DNA from: Desulfobacteraceae bacterium | Lineage (GTDB): Bacteria; Desulfobacterota; Desulfobacteria; Desulfobacterales; Desulfobacteraceae | Direction: 5' to 3' | DNA length: 34,358 bases | Assembly (NCBI GenBank): GCA_024225635.1 | Contig: JAAEMK010000778.1 | Span: 1-34,358, forward strand | Translations under genes and position numbers: made by a program | The notes under the pieces: model-generated | The model's database searches: none | What the model saw: only the letters and a program-made list of their open reading frames with translations | What the model was told of the DNA's origin: nothing | In this document: positions 23,536 through 31,969 of the stretch, in pieces | How the letters are laid out: every line of letters begins with the position of its first letter | Numbering within the stretch: the stretch's first letter is position 1

Positions 23536-25415
23536 TGGAGTGCTCCAGGGATATACGTTTTGTCCACAATGGTTTCCGGTTCAAAGGCCTCCCCTTTTTT
23601 CAGGGCCTCCCGGGTTCTTTCATACTCTGCCTGGTCAAACCAGAACAGGCCGCCTGAGTTGGAGCTAAAGGGGTCGAACAGGGAATCGGAAAACTTGGTG
23701 CCGTGGAATTTTGGAAGCCGCATCCAGCGCCAGTATCCCTCCCGGACATAGGGAACCATGTAGGTTGGCACAAAGGCGGCCTGGTCGTGAATCTTCTGCT
23801 GTATGGTCCTTGACAGGGACTTTCGCTGGTTTTCGTCGAGACTTGACCGGTACTGGTCAATGAGGCGGTCAAGCCCGGGGTTGTCCGTGTTGGTGATGTT
23901 GTTGGTCTGGGTCTTGTGGGCATTGTCCGAATGCCACCCCTGCCAGTAGGAGGGACGCAGGTTGGTGCTCCAGCCCATCCAGGCCACGTCATGCTTTTTC
24001 TCGAGGAATTTCTTGAAGGTCGCCGTGCTGTCGAGCTTCTGGAGCCTCAGCTCCACCCCTGCCTTCAGGGCCTCCTCCTTGAGCACCACAAGCCTTGGGG
24101 TGTGCTCGTCAAACCCGTAGGTCACCTCCACGGAAAACCGGTTGCCCTGTTTCTGCCAGATCCCGTCGCTGCCCCGGGTCCACCCGGCCCCGGTCATCAG
24201 CTCCTCCACTTTTTCAATGCTGAACCGCCGTGGCTCGATATCGGGATTGGTGTACTCCCCATATCCCATGAAGGCCTGGTAAAGCCTGTAATAGTCGCCC
24301 CTGAGCACCTTGTTGATCACCTTGTCCACGTTCATGGCGTGGCTGAAGGCCATCCGGACCTGTTTATCCTTGAATATATCCTTGTCCTGGTTGAGCCACA
24401 GGCCCATGGGATTTACCGGGGTGTCATAGAAGAACCAGATCTTTTTCACATACCCTCGGTTGAACACCCGGGTGTCGGACCTGTCATACCAGTACTTTGG
24501 CATGGTCATGGCAAATACGTCGATATCGCCCTTTTTAAAGTACTCCCAGAGCATGTTATAGTCCCTGACAACCTTGAACATGACCGTGTCCACGTTGAAA
24601 CGGTTCTTGAAGAATCGCAGATCCTTTGCCCACCAGTCTTTCTTGCGCTTGAACCTGACATGCTTTCCCTTTTTGAAATCCGAGATCATGTAGGGACCGG
24701 TGTTGGGCGCCACGGACCAGTTGTACTTCTCCACAAAGGTTTCGTCCAGGGCGCCGAAGAAATGCTCGGGCGTGGGGGAGAGTGCCAGCCGGAGATAGAG
24801 CTCGGGCATGGCCTTGGTGCTTTTCACGGCAATGGTGTAGTCGTCATACACGATCACCGATTCGATCTCCCTTGTGTAGTAATCGTTGTAAAAGGGAGCG
24901 ATGATATGGGGAGACCGCATGAACTCCAGGGTATAGGCGTAATCCCAGGCCGTCACGGGAACGCCGTCGGACCAGCGGGCCTTGGGGTTGAGCTTGAAGT
25001 ACATGGTCTTTTTGTCATGGTTGAAGGCCCAGTGGGTGGCAAGCTCGGGGATGATCTTTCCGGTGTTCGGGTGGATACCGATCAGGGAGAGATTGTTGGA
25101 ACGCAACGGCCCCGCAAAAGTGCCGTTGGAATCCGGCCCCACCAGCCTGAAGGTCCTGGGAAAGCTCAGGATGAACGAATGAAACGTCCCGCCCTTGACG
25201 GCATCGGGGGAAGAATAGACAGGATCACTGTCGTTGGTCAGCCACTGGATGTTATCGGGAAGTTCGGCCGTCACCCTGGGTATGACAGGGGCGGCTTCCG
25301 AAACCGTTGACCTGTCGTGGGTCTTCTCTGTTGATTCCGTGTCGCTGTCGGCGCATCCAATAAGCAAAGCAACCAGGAAAAGCGCCGCAAGCCTCAGGCT
25401 CATTTTTCTGTTCAT
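23532..25415 (-). CDS. Family 5 extracellular solute-binding lipoprotein (YejA-like)
   Basis: The 627-residue periplasmic receptor carries a lipoprotein signal: basic start, hydrophobic core, and lipobox LIGC with the modified Cys at 21. The body matches SBP_bac_5, with ATHWAFNHDKKTMYFKLNPKAR, RWSDGVPVTAWDYAYT and the late NPGLDRLIDQYR region. The early VKGGTFHSFILSFPRTF segment is like the YejA branch, which binds longer peptides or microcin-type compounds. The frame is open from 25478, but the ATG at 25415 is preceded by GGAGGAA and starts the signal peptide directly. It heads an operon with two ATPase genes. The ligand is inferred only at the level of peptide-like solutes. Confidence 0.9.
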   Translation of the reverse strand: MNRKMSLRLAALFLVALLIGCADSDTESTEKTHDRSTVSEAAPVIPRVTAELPDNIQWLTNDSDPVYSSPDAVKGGTFHSFILSFPRTFRLVGPDSNGTFAGPLRSNNLSLIGIHPNTGKIIPELATHWAFNHDKKTMYFKLNPKARWSDGVPVTAWDYAYTLEFMRSPHIIAPFYNDYYTREIESVIVYDDYTIAVKSTKAMPELYLRLALSPTPEHFFGALDETFVEKYNWSVAPNTGPYMISDFKKGKHVRFKRKKDWWAKDLRFFKNRFNVDTVMFKVVRDYNMLWEYFKKGDIDVFAMTMPKYWYDRSDTRVFNRGYVKKIWFFYDTPVNPMGLWLNQDKDIFKDKQVRMAFSHAMNVDKVINKVLRGDYYRLYQAFMGYGEYTNPDIEPRRFSIEKVEELMTGAGWTRGSDGIWQKQGNRFSVEVTYGFDEHTPRLVVLKEEALKAGVELRLQKLDSTATFKKFLEKKHDVAWMGWSTNLRPSYWQGWHSDNAHKTQTNNITNTDNPGLDRLIDQYRSSLDENQRKSLSRTIQQKIHDQAAFVPTYMVPYVREGYWRWMRLPKFHGTKFSDSLFDPFSSNSGGLFWFDQAEYERTREALKKGEAFEPETIVDKTYIPGALH

Positions 25416-25516
25416 TTTTCCTCCAAAACCGGTAGACGTTATCCGCAAGATTTTGATATACCACCTGGCCCCCTTCATATCAAGGAGATCCTCTTACTAT
25501 TGTTGCTCATTTTTCA

Positions 25517-25545
25517 TTGACATCTTGAATTTACGGCAGTATGTT
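25517..25545 (+). promoter_or_regulatory. Predicted promoter for the HD-GYP gene
   Basis: TTGACA (25517-25522) and TATGTT (25540-25545) are separated by 17 bases. The expected transcription start falls at about the ATG at 25552, which also lacks a Shine-Dalgarno sequence, so a leaderless transcript is possible. Confidence 0.4.
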
Positions 25546-25551
25546 CCCGCC

Positions 25552-26469
25552 ATGAGCGATTATATTCAAATAAAACATTCCCAGATCGACTTCTACCATA
25601 AAATTCCGCTCTTTTACAAAACAGAGGACAACGAGTATCATCTTTACAAGAAAAAAGGGGAACCCATTGCGGAAGCACGGTTGGAAACCCATAAGCACCC
25701 CCCGCTCTTTATCCTGCAAGAAGACAAAAGGACCGCGGCCAAGGAACTTCAGGAGTCCCTGAACATCGATCTTGCGAGACAGATCGCATCCAAGGGAGTG
25801 AAGACGGTCAAATCCATAGTGGGCCGGATCGTTGCAGAGGCCCTGGAAGATCCCTGCCCGAAAACCCTTGATTCCCTGCCCGACACCATCGAGATCTTCT
25901 TCGCGGGGCATGCAAAAAATTCCGAGCTGCTGAAGGCCATGACCATGGTGGCTTCAGGTTCTTCCCTGATCATCGACCACACGGTGAACGTCCTGGCCAT
26001 TGCCACGCGCTTCTGCTTCTGCAACAAGCTCGGGGAGGACACGTCAAAAAAAATCGCGCTGGGCGCCCTGCTCCACGACATCGGCACCGCCGAAATAAGC
26101 CAAAAAATCCTCGAAGTGAACCGAAGGCTGACCGACGCGGAATTCGACGCGTACAAGAGCCACCCCCTTAAAGGGTGTGACATCATCAACCGCTGCGGCG
26201 GCAGCTTTGATCCCATGGTGGCCGAAATATGCCTGGAACACCACGAACGGATCGACGGGTCGGGCTATCCCATGTCATCCAGGAACATCTCTTTTCAAAG
26301 CCAGCTCGTCGGCCTCATTGACAGTTATGAGCCCCTGACCTACCGGGACAAAACCTTTCGAAAAGCAAAAACCCCCTTTGACACACTGCAACTGCTCAAA
26401 CATGAAGTGCTGGAAGGAAAGTTCGACAAAAGCATCTTCCGGAACCTCTGCTCCTGCATGACCTCCTGA
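25552..26469 (+). CDS. HD-GYP domain protein, probable c-di-GMP phosphodiesterase
   Basis: The 305-residue cytoplasmic protein has an N-terminal region of about 120 residues without a clear family, then an HD-GYP domain. The HD pair is at His175-Asp176 (LLHDIGT), with SHPLKG near 204 and the signature HHERIDGSGYP at 230-240. HD-GYP enzymes hydrolyse c-di-GMP. The usual Lys after HDIG is Thr here, so activity is likely but not certain. The long open frame extends back to 25234, overlapping the divergent gene; ATG 25552 is the sensible start, although no ribosome binding site is visible. It lies 116 bases upstream of motA, in line with motB and a PilZ gene, which suggests that it adjusts c-di-GMP near the flagellar motor. 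Confidence 0.85.
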   Translation: MSDYIQIKHSQIDFYHKIPLFYKTEDNEYHLYKKKGEPIAEARLETHKHPPLFILQEDKRTAAKELQESLNIDLARQIASKGVKTVKSIVGRIVAEALEDPCPKTLDSLPDTIEIFFAGHAKNSELLKAMTMVASGSSLIIDHTVNVLAIATRFCFCNKLGEDTSKKIALGALLHDIGTAEISQKILEVNRRLTDAEFDAYKSHPLKGCDIINRCGGSFDPMVAEICLEHHERIDGSGYPMSSRNISFQSQLVGLIDSYEPLTYRDKTFRKAKTPFDTLQLLKHEVLEGKFDKSIFRNLCSCMTS

Positions 26470-26585
26470 TCCCGGCAGGATCAATCCTTGACCCGGACAG
26501 GATAATCATATATTGGTAGAACGTTGTTTAAGGATGTGCAAGCATGCGTGCCTGCCTGGTATGAACCGTTAAGCTGGAAAGATCC

Positions 26586-27359
26586 ATGGATATAGCATCT
26601 CTTCTAGGTATTGTCTCAGGAATCTCCCTTATTGTCAGCGCAATTTTTCTGGGCGGAGACATTCATAATTTCATCAATATTCCCGGCCTCATGATCGTTG
26701 GCGGCGGCACCCTTGCCACCACCCTTCTGACCTTTCAGTTCAAGGATGTGATTGCCGCGTTCAAGGCCGCCTACTTTGTGTTTTCCAAGCAAAAGGAAGA
26801 TCCCAACGAAGCTGTCGCCACCATGATCAAGCTGTGCCACATCTCCAGGCGCCAGGGCATCATGGAGATTTCAAAGGTAAAGACCCGGTCTGGGTTCCTG
26901 AAAAAGGCCTGCGGACTGATCGCGGACGGATCAACCAACGACGTGATCCGGGACGCGCTGACCACCGAGATCGAATCCCTGAAGATGCGCCACTTCATTG
27001 TACAGGACGTGTTCAGGAAAATGGGGACCTACTCCCCTGCATTCGGCATGCTCGGAACCCTCATCGGACTTGTGCAGATGCTCAGCAAGCTCCAGGACCC
27101 GTCCAACATCGGCCCTGCCATGGCCACGGCCCTGCTGACCACCTTTTACGGCTCCCTCATGTCCACCCTCTTCTTTCTTCCCGTTGCGGGCAAGCTCAAG
27201 TCAAGAACCGTCATGGAAGTGATCAATCTGGAGATCATGCTGGAAGGCTCCATCTCCATCCTGGACAACAACAATCCCATCATTCTCTATGAAAAGCTCA
27301 GCTCCTTCATCTCGGCACGGCTTCGCATGCCGTTGAGCAAGATGGATGTAAGGCGGTAG
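26586..27359 (+). CDS. motA: Flagellar stator protein MotA/PomA
   Basis: The 257-residue inner-membrane protein matches MotA/PomA. It has four membrane helices (about 5-23, 32-50, 152-168, 180-201), a large cytoplasmic loop between helices 2 and 3 that contacts the rotor, and the conserved YSPAFGMLGTLIGLV motif with the Pro at 151 that helps gate the ion path. With MotB it forms the ion channel that drives flagellar rotation. motB starts 2 bases after its stop. Sequence features lean towards the PomA (sodium) branch, but ion choice cannot be fixed from sequence alone. Confidence 0.93.
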   Translation: MDIASLLGIVSGISLIVSAIFLGGDIHNFINIPGLMIVGGGTLATTLLTFQFKDVIAAFKAAYFVFSKQKEDPNEAVATMIKLCHISRRQGIMEISKVKTRSGFLKKACGLIADGSTNDVIRDALTTEIESLKMRHFIVQDVFRKMGTYSPAFGMLGTLIGLVQMLSKLQDPSNIGPAMATALLTTFYGSLMSTLFFLPVAGKLKSRTVMEVINLEIMLEGSISILDNNNPIILYEKLSSFISARLRMPLSKMDVRR

Positions 27360-27361
27360 CC

Positions 27362-28096
27362 ATGGCAAAAGGCAAAATCGCAGATTCCCTGGTCGATACC
27401 GATGAAACCGCGGGATGGCTTGTCACCTATGCGGATCTCATGACCCTGCTGCTGGTATTTTTCGTGCTCCTTTACTCCCTGGCATCCTTTGACAAAAAGA
27501 AATACGAGTCCATGATTGAATCCATCAAGATACGGATCGACCAGAAGGCCGAGCTTGTTGGCCTCATGGAACTTCTGGAGGTGCCCGACTCCATTGACAC
27601 CAAGATCACCATCGAGGATATCACCGGGCTTCGATCCAGGGAAGAGACCCTCATCCGGGACATCAACAAGTATATCGTAAGCAAGGAGAGCGCAAAGACA
27701 ATTGCAACCCATGTGGTTGACGGCAAGATCATTGTCCGAATCAACGGACATGCCCTGTTTACTTCCGGGTCGGCGGATCTCAAGATCAACGCCAGGCCCA
27801 TACTCGACCGGATCGTGGCGGTGGTGTTCGAGTATCCCGAATACAACATCAACATCAAGGGCTACACCGACGACGTGCCCATCTCCACCCCCAGGTTCCC
27901 GTCCAACTGGGAGCTGTCCGCCGTCAGGGCGACAACGGTGCTCAAACACCTGATTCAAAAAGGCATCAAGCCCCAGCGGCTGACGGCCACAGGCTATGCT
28001 GATATGGAACCCCTTCTTCCCAACACCTCCGCAAGCAACAGGGCGGTCAACAGAAGGGTGGAATTTGTTCTGGAAAAACCGACAACCAGGTATTGA
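27362..28096 (+). CDS. motB: Flagellar stator protein MotB/PomB
   Basis: The 244-residue protein has a short cytoplasmic N-terminus and one membrane helix starting WLVTYADLMTLLLVFFVLLY, with the ion-binding Asp at position 25. It continues through a periplasmic plug and linker into an OmpA-like peptidoglycan-binding domain (about 110-240) with GYTDDVPI, NWELSAVRA and NRAVNRRVEF. It anchors the stator to the cell wall and carries ions with MotA. It lies between motA (2-base gap) and the PilZ gene (1-base gap), which points to one transcript. Confidence 0.93.
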   Translation: MAKGKIADSLVDTDETAGWLVTYADLMTLLLVFFVLLYSLASFDKKKYESMIESIKIRIDQKAELVGLMELLEVPDSIDTKITIEDITGLRSREETLIRDINKYIVSKESAKTIATHVVDGKIIVRINGHALFTSGSADLKINARPILDRIVAVVFEYPEYNINIKGYTDDVPISTPRFPSNWELSAVRATTVLKHLIQKGIKPQRLTATGYADMEPLLPNTSASNRAVNRRVEFVLEKPTTRY

Positions 28097-28097
28097 C

Positions 28098-28460
28098 ATG
28101 ATCATCTACGAAACAGACAACAAACGGGAGGCCTTCAGGTACACTCCAGCGCCCCCCGATACCATGACCATTGATTTCCTTGATAAATCCATTGACCTCA
28201 TCGACATCAGCGCCGGCGGGGTCTCGTTCAGGGACCAGGGCTTCGCCAAGGGAGAGCAGGACAAAATCTCACTGGATCTTAGGGATACCGACCTCAAGCA
28301 GAGCCATGTATTCTCCATTGCCATACGCATCCTCGACATTGATGCCCTGGAAATCTGCCACTGCATATTTGAAAACCCCAGTGAAGAACAGGTAGAGGCG
28401 ATCCACCGCTTCCTCCTGGTAAAGCAGAAAAAAGAGATCCAGCAAAGAAAAGAAAAATAA
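28098..28460 (+). CDS. PilZ domain protein, probable c-di-GMP receptor
   Basis: The 120-residue protein carries both PilZ ligand-binding motifs: RxxxR as REAFR (Arg10, Arg14) and DxSxxG as DISAGG (Asp36, Ser38, Gly41), followed by the beta barrel and a basic C-terminal helix. It starts 1 base after the motB stop, so translation is probably coupled. PilZ proteins such as YcgR bind c-di-GMP and slow the flagellar motor by contacting MotA or the rotor. Here the stator genes are the direct neighbours, so a motor brake is a reasonable inference. There is no YcgR-type N-terminal domain, so the binding mode may differ. Confidence 0.85.
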   Translation: MIIYETDNKREAFRYTPAPPDTMTIDFLDKSIDLIDISAGGVSFRDQGFAKGEQDKISLDLRDTDLKQSHVFSIAIRILDIDALEICHCIFENPSEEQVEAIHRFLLVKQKKEIQQRKEK

Positions 28461-28479
28461 AGTAAAGTAAAGTAATGCC

Positions 28480-29649
28480 GTGATTCTTCATATCGACATG
28501 GATGCCTTCTTTGCCTCAATCGAGCAGAGGGACGACCCAAGGCTTGCCGGCAAACCCATTGCCGTGGGCGGGCACTCCAGGCGAAGCGTCGTGTCAACTG
28601 CCAGTTACGAGGCAAGGCGCTTCGGCGTCCGTTCCGCCATGCCCATGTTCATGGCACTGGAAAGATGCCCCCACCTCATCGTGGTGCAGTCGGACAAAGG
28701 AAAGTATGCGGCCGAATCCCGCCGGATCATGGAGATCTTCAACCACTTCACCCCGGTTGTGGAGCCGGTCTCCATAGACGAAGCCTATCTTGACGTCACC
28801 GGCTGTGAACGGATCTTCGGCCCGCCCCACGAGATCGCCATGGTCATCAAGGAGAGAATAAAAAAAGAGACCCGCCTCACCTGCTCCATCGGGGGCTCCC
28901 ACTTAAGGTTCCTTGCCAAGATCGCCTCGGACGTGAACAAACCCGACGGTATCTTCATCATCGAGGAGGAACAGGCCGCGGGATTCATCGAAACCCTTGA
29001 GATCAGGAAAATCCCCGGGGTGGGAAAGCGGGCCATGGAGCAGATGGAGATGCTGGGCATACATACCCTTGGGGAGATCAACCGGCTCTCCCCGGCCATC
29101 CTGAAACAAAAATTCGGCAAGTTCGGCGCCCAGCTCAGGAACTATGCCCGGGGCATCGACCCTTCAACCGTGGGCGCGGACGGTCCACGGAAATCCATCT
29201 CCAGCGAATCCACCCTGGAGCACGACACCTCGGACATGGACTTCATTAAAAAGCAGCTACTCGCCCATGCCCAGCGGGTGGGAAGGGACCTGAGAAGAAA
29301 GGAGCTTCTGGCGGCCAACGTCACCATCAAGCTCAAGTTTGCCGATTTCACCCAGATAACCCGGCAGAACAAACTCTCCGCGCCCATCTGCTCCTCATCG
29401 GCCATTTACAGGGAAGCGGTGCGCCTGGTTGAAAAAACCCAGATCACCAAAAAAATCCGGCTCCTGGGCGTGGGCGTCTCATCCTTCTCCGAACCCGGCG
29501 CCCCGGTTCAACTGGACATATTCGAGTCAACGGAACAACAGGAGGACAAATGGGAAGATGTTGACAGGGCCGTGGATAAAATCGCCAGGCGTTTCGGCAA
29601 CGGCATCATCAAAAAAGCCACCCTCACTCCCCCTGACAAACCCTCGTAA
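28480..29649 (+). CDS. dinB: DNA polymerase IV (translesion, Y family)
   Basis: The 389-residue protein is a Y-family DNA polymerase. The first metal-binding motif DMDAFFASIEQ is at the N-terminus (Asp6, Asp8) and the second, SIDEAYLD, near residue 100. A thumb with helix-hairpin-helix (RKIPGVGKRAMEQM) and a little-finger domain (SISSESTLEHDT onwards) follow. It copies past damaged bases at the cost of fidelity. The start is GTG at 28480, because this gives the conserved N-terminus and no in-frame ATG is available before Met7. The ribosome site is poor, and the 19 bases between the PilZ stop and this start consist of AGTAA repeats. It may be read through from the motAB transcript. No SOS box was recognised. 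Confidence 0.93.
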   Translation: MILHIDMDAFFASIEQRDDPRLAGKPIAVGGHSRRSVVSTASYEARRFGVRSAMPMFMALERCPHLIVVQSDKGKYAAESRRIMEIFNHFTPVVEPVSIDEAYLDVTGCERIFGPPHEIAMVIKERIKKETRLTCSIGGSHLRFLAKIASDVNKPDGIFIIEEEQAAGFIETLEIRKIPGVGKRAMEQMEMLGIHTLGEINRLSPAILKQKFGKFGAQLRNYARGIDPSTVGADGPRKSISSESTLEHDTSDMDFIKKQLLAHAQRVGRDLRRKELLAANVTIKLKFADFTQITRQNKLSAPICSSSAIYREAVRLVEKTQITKKIRLLGVGVSSFSEPGAPVQLDIFESTEQQEDKWEDVDRAVDKIARRFGNGIIKKATLTPPDKPS

Positions 29650-29692
29650 TCATAATGGGCAGATCCCGGCATATAAAAAGCACTTTCAAATC

Positions 29693-29721
29693 TTGAATAT
29701 CTTGACATTCCAGTATATAAT
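29693..29721 (+). promoter_or_regulatory. Predicted promoter for the lipase gene
   Basis: TTGAAT (29693-29698) and TATAAT (29716-29721) are separated by 17 bases, a near-consensus sigma-70 promoter. The predicted transcript has a leader of about 200 A+T-rich bases before the lipase start at 29926, in which I see no gene. Confidence 0.5.
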
Positions 29722-29925
29722 CGGAGCCAAAAATAAAGCCGACCTAAAGAAACAGAAATATTAAGAATATCCAAAAATTCGTGACGAGTATTAATTTTAA
29801 TACCGCCCGCAGAGTTCTTCAGCAATAAGAGAATCAACCAAATCGCAATACGTTCAAACCTTGAATTTCGCAAACGACAGGAAGTACCGCCCCGGCAACT
29901 TACGGCATAAAAAAAGGAGGATTTT

Positions 29926-30819
29926 ATGGCAGACAACATGAGCACCTGCAGTATTCTTGCGGCTAGTTTATGCACCTACGGAATTGATGAGGAAGGGGGT
30001 GTTGAGGGATATTATTTAGCCGACGATGTGGGATTCACCGGCCCGGTGAAGACATTCACAGCCGGGCTGAAGGACATCGATGCATGTTACGTGGCTGACA
30101 CCGCCGACAGCGTAATCCTGGCATTTCGTGGAACTGCTCTTGGCGAGCCCGGCCAGGTTGAACAATCGATCATAGACTGGTTGAACAACTTCATGGCAAG
30201 ACCCGTCGAAACGGCAGGCATCCCGGGCAAGCTGCATGAGGGATTTAGCGAGTCGGTTGAACGCTTGTGGGAAACAGGTTTCCAGGAAGAAGTACAAAAT
30301 CGGATTGCAGGCGGAAAACCTCTTGTTGTTACGGGCTACAGCAAGGGAGCGGCCCTGGCGCCCATTGCCGCGGTATTTTTGCACGAAAGGCTGAACATTC
30401 CCGCCGACCGGTTTATTATCCATATATTTGAGCCGCCACGCCCCGGAGATGTGAAATTCGCCAAGTACTTCAAAGCGACATTTCCAACAGCACTGCGTTA
30501 CGCCTATCAGGACGACATTGTTCCCCACCTGCCGCCGATCAGACAGGTATCCCGTTTGTTATCCGAGGTTCCATTCATTAATAAAATCCTTGAAAAGTAC
30601 GCTGATATCGATGAGTGGAATTACAAATCAGTTGGCAAACTGAAATTTGTAAACTGGAAGAATCAGATCGTGGACGGCTCCCCGGAAATAACCTTCCAAC
30701 GGCTGTTCCGTCTGGTGGAACTGGTTTTTAAGGGGAAAATCCTCAAGACGGGTATAGATCATATTCCTTGCGGCCATATCTACGATATTCTCTGTGGAAA
30801 AGACTGCCCACCGAGATAG
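29926..30819 (+). CDS. Class 3 lipase family protein
   Basis: The 297-residue protein has an alpha/beta hydrolase fold of the lipase class 3 type. An early strand SVILAFRGT (residues 62-70) is typical of the family. The nucleophile elbow is GYSKG (Ser139), the likely acid is in YQDDIVP (Asp196 or 197), and the likely His is 284 in CGHIYDIL near the C-terminus. It would cleave ester bonds in lipids or related substrates. No signal peptide is visible, so it is either cytoplasmic or exported by a leaderless route. AAAGGAGG stands 6 bases before the ATG and the gene has its own predicted promoter. It is not linked by function to dinB before it or the convergent gene after it. Confidence 0.85.
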   Translation: MADNMSTCSILAASLCTYGIDEEGGVEGYYLADDVGFTGPVKTFTAGLKDIDACYVADTADSVILAFRGTALGEPGQVEQSIIDWLNNFMARPVETAGIPGKLHEGFSESVERLWETGFQEEVQNRIAGGKPLVVTGYSKGAALAPIAAVFLHERLNIPADRFIIHIFEPPRPGDVKFAKYFKATFPTALRYAYQDDIVPHLPPIRQVSRLLSEVPFINKILEKYADIDEWNYKSVGKLKFVNWKNQIVDGSPEITFQRLFRLVELVFKGKILKTGIDHIPCGHIYDILCGKDCPPR

Positions 30820-30863
30820 AGGAGATTTATCCATACCCGATGCCTGTCAATGAAAAAGAGGTG

Positions 30864-30882
30864 GTGTTCAATTGAAGAACAC
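30864..30882. terminator. Short hairpin between convergent lipase and binding-protein genes
   Basis: GTGTTC and GAACAC pair around a 7-base loop in the 97-bp gap where the two transcripts converge. No T-run follows on either strand, so the assignment as terminator is weak. Confidence 0.25.
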
Positions 30883-30916
30883 GCCTGACAATTCCCCTCC
30901 CATCCGGTCTGATTTG

Positions 30917-31822
30917 TCATGGAACGGAGGGGAGGGAGAATTTCGGCATCTTATCATAATCTGCGTAAAATCCGTGTTTGGTAAGATAGTTATCATTCAG
31001 TTGCGACTTAAATATGTATCCCTCGGCAATTTTAGACTTATATTTTTTTAGGATTTGCAGGTAAACGCCTTCTTCTTTTATCTTCCGGGTCACCTCATCC
31101 ATGGCTTTGATCACACCTGTTTGCGACCACGGTGATTTCCTTGAAATTTGAATGACCAGGTGAAAACGCGTCCACGGCCAATCAATATCATACTCGGCCA
31201 ATTGCTCCCGAATCCCATGCCTTGCGGCATGGTAGTTCATTAAACTTGAGGAGGAGATTACCAGATCACCACGCCCCTTCGCCAACATTAGACTAATCAC
31301 TCCGGGATCGGCGACAGAATGAATATTGGTAAAGCCGTCAGATTTTTTCATAAAGACTTTGGTCCAGCCATTTCCAATAAAATCGATCAATTTAATTTTT
31401 TTAAGATCCTCAATGCCTTTGAAGGTGGGAATCAGCTTCGCCATTCGCTCATCCCCTTTTCGAATAAAGAGATTCCAAATGTGCGGACAGGTCTCCTCTT
31501 TTGCAAACACGGCATACTCAAATCTTTTAACAGTTGGGGTCGTTAACATCGCATCAGCTTTACCTGCTTTAACCATTTGCTGGGAACGCTCCCAAGGATA
31601 CAATTCATGAACTACTTCTATGCCCAGTCGATCGGCAATGGATTGAACAATTTCCGGTTGCATCCCTATGACTTCACCGTTTTCATCATAAAAGGAAAAA
31701 GGCGCATAGTTCACCATGTACACGAACTTCATGACAGGCATCTTCGCATAAAGAGGAACGGAAATGATATTCATACAGAAAAAAAATACTCCAATCAAAC
31801 CGATCCTTCTCATGTTATCCAT
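30917..31822 (-). CDS. Orphan amino-acid-type periplasmic binding protein (SBP family 3)
   Basis: The 301-residue protein has a Sec signal peptide (RR near the start, hydrophobic core, probable cleavage after LYA at about 26), followed by a two-lobed bacterial family 3 solute-binding fold: NYAPFSFYDENGEVIGMQPEIVQ, then ELYPWERSQQMVKAGKADAML and RMAKLIPTFKGIEDLKKIKLI. Such proteins bind amino acids or small polar ligands. The ligand-binding Arg/Asp pattern of true amino-acid receptors is only partly present. No permease or ATPase gene lies beside it, and the next gene on the strand is about 150 bases upstream. It may therefore feed a distant transporter or serve as a soluble sensor. The start could be 9 bases later (Met4). 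Confidence 0.8.
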   Translation of the reverse strand: MDNMRRIGLIGVFFFCMNIISVPLYAKMPVMKFVYMVNYAPFSFYDENGEVIGMQPEIVQSIADRLGIEVVHELYPWERSQQMVKAGKADAMLTTPTVKRFEYAVFAKEETCPHIWNLFIRKGDERMAKLIPTFKGIEDLKKIKLIDFIGNGWTKVFMKKSDGFTNIHSVADPGVISLMLAKGRGDLVISSSSLMNYHAARHGIREQLAEYDIDWPWTRFHLVIQISRKSPWSQTGVIKAMDEVTRKIKEEGVYLQILKKYKSKIAEGYIFKSQLNDNYLTKHGFYADYDKMPKFSLPSVP

Positions 31823-31969
31823 AGTAGAATCCTCAGGGATTGTTTAATTCTAATGTTCTCAATAATAAAATATCAAGCGATCTTAATGAAGTGATACAGC
31901 TAATGTAAACATCTTACCATGAATACGTTACCAAAAACTTCAGGAAATAAGAAAGAGTTTAAGCTTGAT

